Shown here: positions 6,722 to 10,050 of the stretch, piece by piece
Layout: each line of letters opens with the position of its first letter
Numbering within the stretch: the stretch's first letter is position 1
Assembly: GCA_012514415.1 (NCBI GenBank)
Contig: JAAZAH010000183.1
Location: 1 to 10,050, forward strand
Reading direction: 5' to 3'
Source: Sandaracinaceae bacterium
GTDB taxonomy: Bacteria > Myxococcota_A > Polyangia > Polyangiales > Houyiibacteriaceae
DNA length: 10,050 nucleotides
Notes under the pieces: generated by a model
Told to the model about the DNA's origin: nothing
Seen by the model: only the letters and a program-made list of their open reading frames with translations
Databases searched by the model: none
Translations under genes and position numbers: made by a program

Positions 6722-8617
6722 ATGAAGACGAGGCATCGGGAGCGAGATGAGTTCGAGATGGACCAAGCGCTGGATCACGGGCGGATGGCGAGCCAGCGGC
6801 CTGGATATCCGGTGGACCCGACGCGGCTGCTCCGGCGGCTGTACAAGGCGCGCTATCTCCTCGTTCTTTCTCTCGTGATCGGCGGCGGTCTTGGCATCCT
6901 TCTGTCGCGCTTCGCCTTTCCGCCAAGTTATCTCTCCTCAGTGACGGTTCGGTTCGATGGGATGCCGGCCCTCCCGGGCTTGCCTCCGCCGACGCCTGTC
7001 GCGGTCTCTGCCTATGCAGACGGCGTCTTTGCGGAGCCGGTGCTTCGACGTGTCCAGCGCGAGCTCGGAGATGAAGTCCCAGCGACGCTACACGGGATGA
7101 CGGCAGCCATCACCCGGACGAGCGATCCACAATCAGGCGCCATTCGCGCCGAAGTTCGCGCCCGGAGCCCGGAGAGCGCTCGGAACTTTGCCGCAGCCCT
7201 TGGTGAAAGCTTCATCGAATATCAGCTCGAGCAACAGCGCGCGCGTCTCAATGAAGCGCATCGCAGGCTTGGCGAACAGCTCGAGCTCGCTCGAGAAGGG
7301 CATCGGAGGGCGCGTGCTGCCTGGGATCAATTCCGAGAGCGTCATGGGATCGATTCGATCGAAAGCGAGCAGGGAAGGCTCGCGAGCGCGGCCGAACTCC
7401 GCACCCAAGCGATCCTCGCGCAGAATGAGGTGAACGCCCTCGAGGAACGCGTGATCCGGCTGAAGCGGGAGATCGCGCGCACACCCAAACTTTCCGTCTC
7501 ACAACATTCGCGGACTTCGCCCGAGGCGATTCGCCTGGCAGAGGCCGAGGCTGAGCTTGCACTCAAAGAAGCCACGCTCACGCCCGCACATCCCGAGATT
7601 GCCGCACTCAAACGCCAAGTCCAGACGCTCCGGCTTCGCATCGCAAATGGGCTCGATGAGCCTGTGACGACGCAGCTCTATGGTCCGAACAGCGAGCGCA
7701 GCACCCTTGCTCTCGCGCTCGCTGAAGCCGAGAGCGCGCTCGCATTACAAAAGGGTCGTGCCGAAGGGTTGCGAAAGCATGCCGATGAGGCGACCGAGCG
7801 GGTGGCGGCCTTCAGCGCGATCGAAGGGCAGGCTGTCGTGATGCTCTCGAATCTCGAGGTGCAGCGCGATCTCGAATCTCGCCTCGACGCAGAGCGTGCG
7901 CGCATCGCCGCCGCCATCCTGAAGCCCGAGGCCGGCTTCACCGTCGTCAAACCTGCGCATCTTCCCGAATCGGCTGAGGGGAGCAAAAAGGCTACGATTC
8001 TTCGCCTCGTATCGCCATTTCTCGCGTTTGCTCTCGTCGCGCTCGTGCTCCTCTTTTTGGAGGTCCGCGATCTCAAGATCCGGACGGCCAACGAGCTCGC
8101 GTTCTGGACCGGGGCGCCTGTGATCGCCTCGAGCACGTGGCCGGGTGAGCCGGGAGGTCTCGAGGAGCTCATCGAGAGCCTCGACGATTATCTCCCTTAC
8201 GCGCGCGGGAAGTTTCTCCTCGTCGGCGCATCGCCTTGGGACGCTTCCCTCGCAGAGGCCATCGCACATAAGATCGAGAGCTCTTATCTTCTCCCCGCAC
8301 AGGATCCCAGCACGAGCTCAATCGAAAAGCATGCGGAGGAAGAGACCGCGCTCGCAAAGCCCATTCGCTCGCCGATGCGCGTCAGCTCCTGGGGTGGAGC
8401 GACCGAGGGTCCTTCGATTCGCCGGGCATCGCGCCTCGCCGATCGCGTGATCGTCATCGTCTCTTCGGGTACGACCACGATCTTTGAAGCGATGCACATT
8501 CGTCGCCGCATCGGCCGGGACGTCGGCGTCGGCTTCATCCTCGTCAATGTCCCTCTCGGAGACGTCGTGCTCGGCGATCGCGTGGGAGAGCTCGCGGAGT
8601 TCTTTTGCGTGAGGTAG
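6722..8617 (+). CDS. Wzz/GumC-type polysaccharide co-polymerase with degenerate BY-kinase-like tail
   Basis: 631 residues. Membrane segment one spans about 45-64 (YLLVLSLVIGGGLGILL), followed by a large periplasmic part and segment two at about 425-447. From about 165 to 400 it is charged, heptad-like coiled coil broken near 310-325. At 285-300 it carries LTPAHPEIAALKRQ, matching the TPxHPxV signature of GumC/Wzz chain-length regulators. Such proteins oligomerise in the inner membrane and control polymer length and export with a Wzy polymerase. The cytoplasmic tail (448-631) resembles a Wzc-type BY-kinase fold: FLLVGASP is followed later by ADRVIVIVSSGTTT and VGFILVNV. It has no GxxGKS/T P-loop and no tyrosine cluster, so it is probably not a kinase. 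The start is uncertain: ATG 6722 has only GGGGG six bases upstream, and in-frame ATGs lie at 6758 and 6782. It shares an operon with the next gene, 7 bases on. Confidence 0.88.
   Translation: MKTRHRERDEFEMDQALDHGRMASQRPGYPVDPTRLLRRLYKARYLLVLSLVIGGGLGILLSRFAFPPSYLSSVTVRFDGMPALPGLPPPTPVAVSAYADGVFAEPVLRRVQRELGDEVPATLHGMTAAITRTSDPQSGAIRAEVRARSPESARNFAAALGESFIEYQLEQQRARLNEAHRRLGEQLELAREGHRRARAAWDQFRERHGIDSIESEQGRLASAAELRTQAILAQNEVNALEERVIRLKREIARTPKLSVSQHSRTSPEAIRLAEAEAELALKEATLTPAHPEIAALKRQVQTLRLRIANGLDEPVTTQLYGPNSERSTLALALAEAESALALQKGRAEGLRKHADEATERVAAFSAIEGQAVVMLSNLEVQRDLESRLDAERARIAAAILKPEAGFTVVKPAHLPESAEGSKKATILRLVSPFLAFALVALVLLFLEVRDLKIRTANELAFWTGAPVIASSTWPGEPGGLEELIESLDDYLPYARGKFLLVGASPWDASLAEAIAHKIESSYLLPAQDPSTSSIEKHAEEETALAKPIRSPMRVSSWGGATEGPSIRRASRLADRVIVIVSSGTTTIFEAMHIRRRIGRDVGVGFILVNVPLGDVVLGDRVGELAEFFCVR
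8611..8614 (+). promoter_or_regulatory. Shine-Dalgarno-like GAGG for the polymerase/ligase-like gene
   Basis: GAGG lies in the last codons of the chain-length gene, 10 bases before ATG 8625. Together with the 7-base gap it supports this start and coupled translation of the two membrane proteins. The match to the consensus is modest. Confidence 0.45.
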
Positions 8618-8624
8618 CGCCACC

Positions 8625-10050
8625 ATGCTCGGAGACGGCCCCAATTTCTTTGCCCGATTCGTCCTCTTCTTCCTTTGGCCGCTCCTCGCGTTCTGGATGA
8701 TGAAGCGGAGTCGACAGCCTTTGTCGACCTTCTTTGGGCTCTTTTTTGCGGGGCTTCTCCTCCTCCCAGAGCAAACCTTCTTCAAAATCCCTGGGCTCCC
8801 TTATCTCGGAAAGCACGCGATTGTTCCACTATCGCTCTTCATCCCGCTCGTGCTTTTTCATCGGCGTGCCTTTCCGGGGCAGTTCAGCTTCTCCTTCACC
8901 ACATCGATCTTCTTCATCGCCATCATCGCAACGGCCCTCATCACGGGCGCCTCAAATGGCGATCCGCTCCACTTCGGAGCGACCGTTCTTCCCGGCATCA
9001 GCGCCTACGACGGCATGCATATGGCAGTGAGCGATCTGCTCGTCTTCTTTCTCCCCTTCTTTGCGGCGCGGACGCTACTTCGCGACGCCGCCTCACTCCG
9101 GCGGTTCTTCCATATCCTCGTCCGAGCGGTGCTCCTCGCCAGCCTCATCGCGCTTTTCGAGATGCGCATGAGTCCTCAGCTCCATCAATGGTTCTACGGC
9201 TTCATCCCGATTGACTCCTGGACGCAAGTCGTTCGATCCTCCGGATACCGACCGCTCGGTTTCACCCGCCACGGCCTCGCCTTCGTCCTCTATTTCCTCG
9301 CGGCGGCCATCGCAGCCTTCGCACTCCGGCGAACTCAAAAAAAGGAGGAGCCTAAGGCGATCGGAATCTGGGTCGCTCCATTTCTCGTCGCTGTCACGCT
9401 CGCTTTTGGAAGCCTCGGCGCGACGATCTACGCCATCGCCGGTATCGCCGCGCTCAAGCTCCTCCCCTCACGCCTCATCATGTTGGCCGCGCTTGTTGCC
9501 GGCTTTTTCGTCGCGACCTTCCCGTACAAGCGCTACCACGGTGAGGTCGACACCGAGGCCATGGTCGAGAGCGCGCGCGCGAACGCCGACGAGGAGCGTG
9601 CCCAGAGCCTTGAGTTTCGTTTCATGAATGAAGAGCTCTTGCTCGAGAGGGTGCGCGAGCGGTTGCTCGTCGGCTGGGGAGAGTTCGGTCGCGCGGACGT
9701 CTATGATGAGTTCGACGGAAGACGCGTCACGGTTCGCGACGGGGCGTGGATCATTCAGCTCGGAGATCGAGGCCTCATCGGGCTGCTCTGGTTCTTCGGG
9801 ATGCTCCTACTGCCGCTCTTTTCTCTGATCTTCCGCTTTGGGCGAGCGAGCCCCACCCATCGCCGCCTGCTCGCGACGCTTGCGCTTCTCGTCGCCATCT
9901 CTGCGGCCGATCTCCTTCCGAACGGCGCTTTCCATCCGCTCGGATTCATGTTCGCGGGCGCACTCCTCGGTCAGCTCGAAGCCCTTGGGGTCAAAGCGCC
10001 GGTCGCGTCTCGATTACGCGCGAAGAAGCTCGCCGATATAAGGCACCGTC
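8625..10050 (+). CDS. O-antigen polymerase/ligase-like polytopic membrane protein (Wzy/WaaL superfamily), runs off right edge
   Basis: The frame opens at ATG 8625 and has no stop before the window end, giving at least 475 residues. The product is very hydrophobic, with about 11-13 membrane segments (roughly 10-26, 33-48, 64-79, 91-108, 134-150, 163-180, 214-233, 247-280, 283-299, 381-404, 413-430, 435-450). One long hydrophilic loop lies at 300-380, ending in GDRGLIGLLWFFGMLL. The many-segment plan, the RPLGFTRHG stretch at 209-217 and a big loop followed by a GLIGLL helix fit the Wzy polymerase/WaaL ligase superfamily, which joins undecaprenyl-linked glycan units in the periplasm. The neighbouring Wzz-type gene strengthens the polymerase reading. 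The loop lacks the H-N/S-x-x-L motif common in ligases and has RDGAWIIQLG instead. Sequence alone does not separate polymerase from ligase. The 3' end is outside the window. Confidence 0.78.
   Translation, partial: MLGDGPNFFARFVLFFLWPLLAFWMMKRSRQPLSTFFGLFFAGLLLLPEQTFFKIPGLPYLGKHAIVPLSLFIPLVLFHRRAFPGQFSFSFTTSIFFIAIIATALITGASNGDPLHFGATVLPGISAYDGMHMAVSDLLVFFLPFFAARTLLRDAASLRRFFHILVRAVLLASLIALFEMRMSPQLHQWFYGFIPIDSWTQVVRSSGYRPLGFTRHGLAFVLYFLAAAIAAFALRRTQKKEEPKAIGIWVAPFLVAVTLAFGSLGATIYAIAGIAALKLLPSRLIMLAALVAGFFVATFPYKRYHGEVDTEAMVESARANADEERAQSLEFRFMNEELLLERVRERLLVGWGEFGRADVYDEFDGRRVTVRDGAWIIQLGDRGLIGLLWFFGMLLLPLFSLIFRFGRASPTHRRLLATLALLVAISAADLLPNGAFHPLGFMFAGALLGQLEALGVKAPVASRLRAKKLADIRHR

Noticed and set aside
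8675..9214. Plus-strand 179-codon frame downstream of the chain-length gene
   Set aside because: It is out of frame with the membrane protein starting at 8625, whose continuous hydrophobic segments are convincing. This one is rich in Arg, Ser and Pro without structure.

Overview
The window looks like part of a surface-polysaccharide locus from a GC-rich Gram-negative bacterium. The coding style favours GAG, CTC and CGC codons, and the Wzz/GumC-type chain-length protein and the polytopic Wzy/ligase-like protein point to an inner-membrane polymer export pathway. The lineage cannot be fixed from the sequence. A Myxococcota or other 'deltaproteobacterial' relative is a guess from GC-richness and the mixed PKS/NRPS character of the synthase. 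No rRNA, tRNA, CRISPR array or insertion sequence was recognised.

Layout: there are two divergent transcription units. On the minus strand, a single very large gene (6491 down to 192) encodes a 2099-residue stand-alone type I polyketide synthase. Its domain order is KS-AT-(structural KR)-KR-DH-carrier-thioesterase. Its stop codon overlaps the start of a GT2-family glycosyltransferase by ATGA, and that gene runs off the left edge. On the plus strand, a Wzz/GumC-type polysaccharide co-polymerase (6722-8617) ends in a domain that resembles a BY-kinase but has no Walker A motif. Seven bases later comes a polytopic O-antigen polymerase/ligase-like protein that runs off the right edge. The 230-bp gap between the two units (6492-6721) holds a strong Shine-Dalgarno for the PKS, a good hairpin/inverted repeat and a short direct repeat, but no convincing sigma-70 promoter.

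How the genes may work together: the plus-strand pair would set chain length and polymerise or ligate a surface glycan. The minus-strand pair could make a 3-hydroxy or 2-enoyl acyl chain, release it through the thioesterase, and elongate the glycan. PKS/FAS-like proteins inside capsule loci are known (RkpA of Sinorhizobium K-antigen, WcbR of Burkholderia pseudomallei capsule), so a lipid anchor or acyl decoration of the polysaccharide is the most economical idea. That link is an inference from gene order. The most unusual points are the KR-before-DH order, the PKS-glycosyltransferase coupling and the apparently dead kinase domain.
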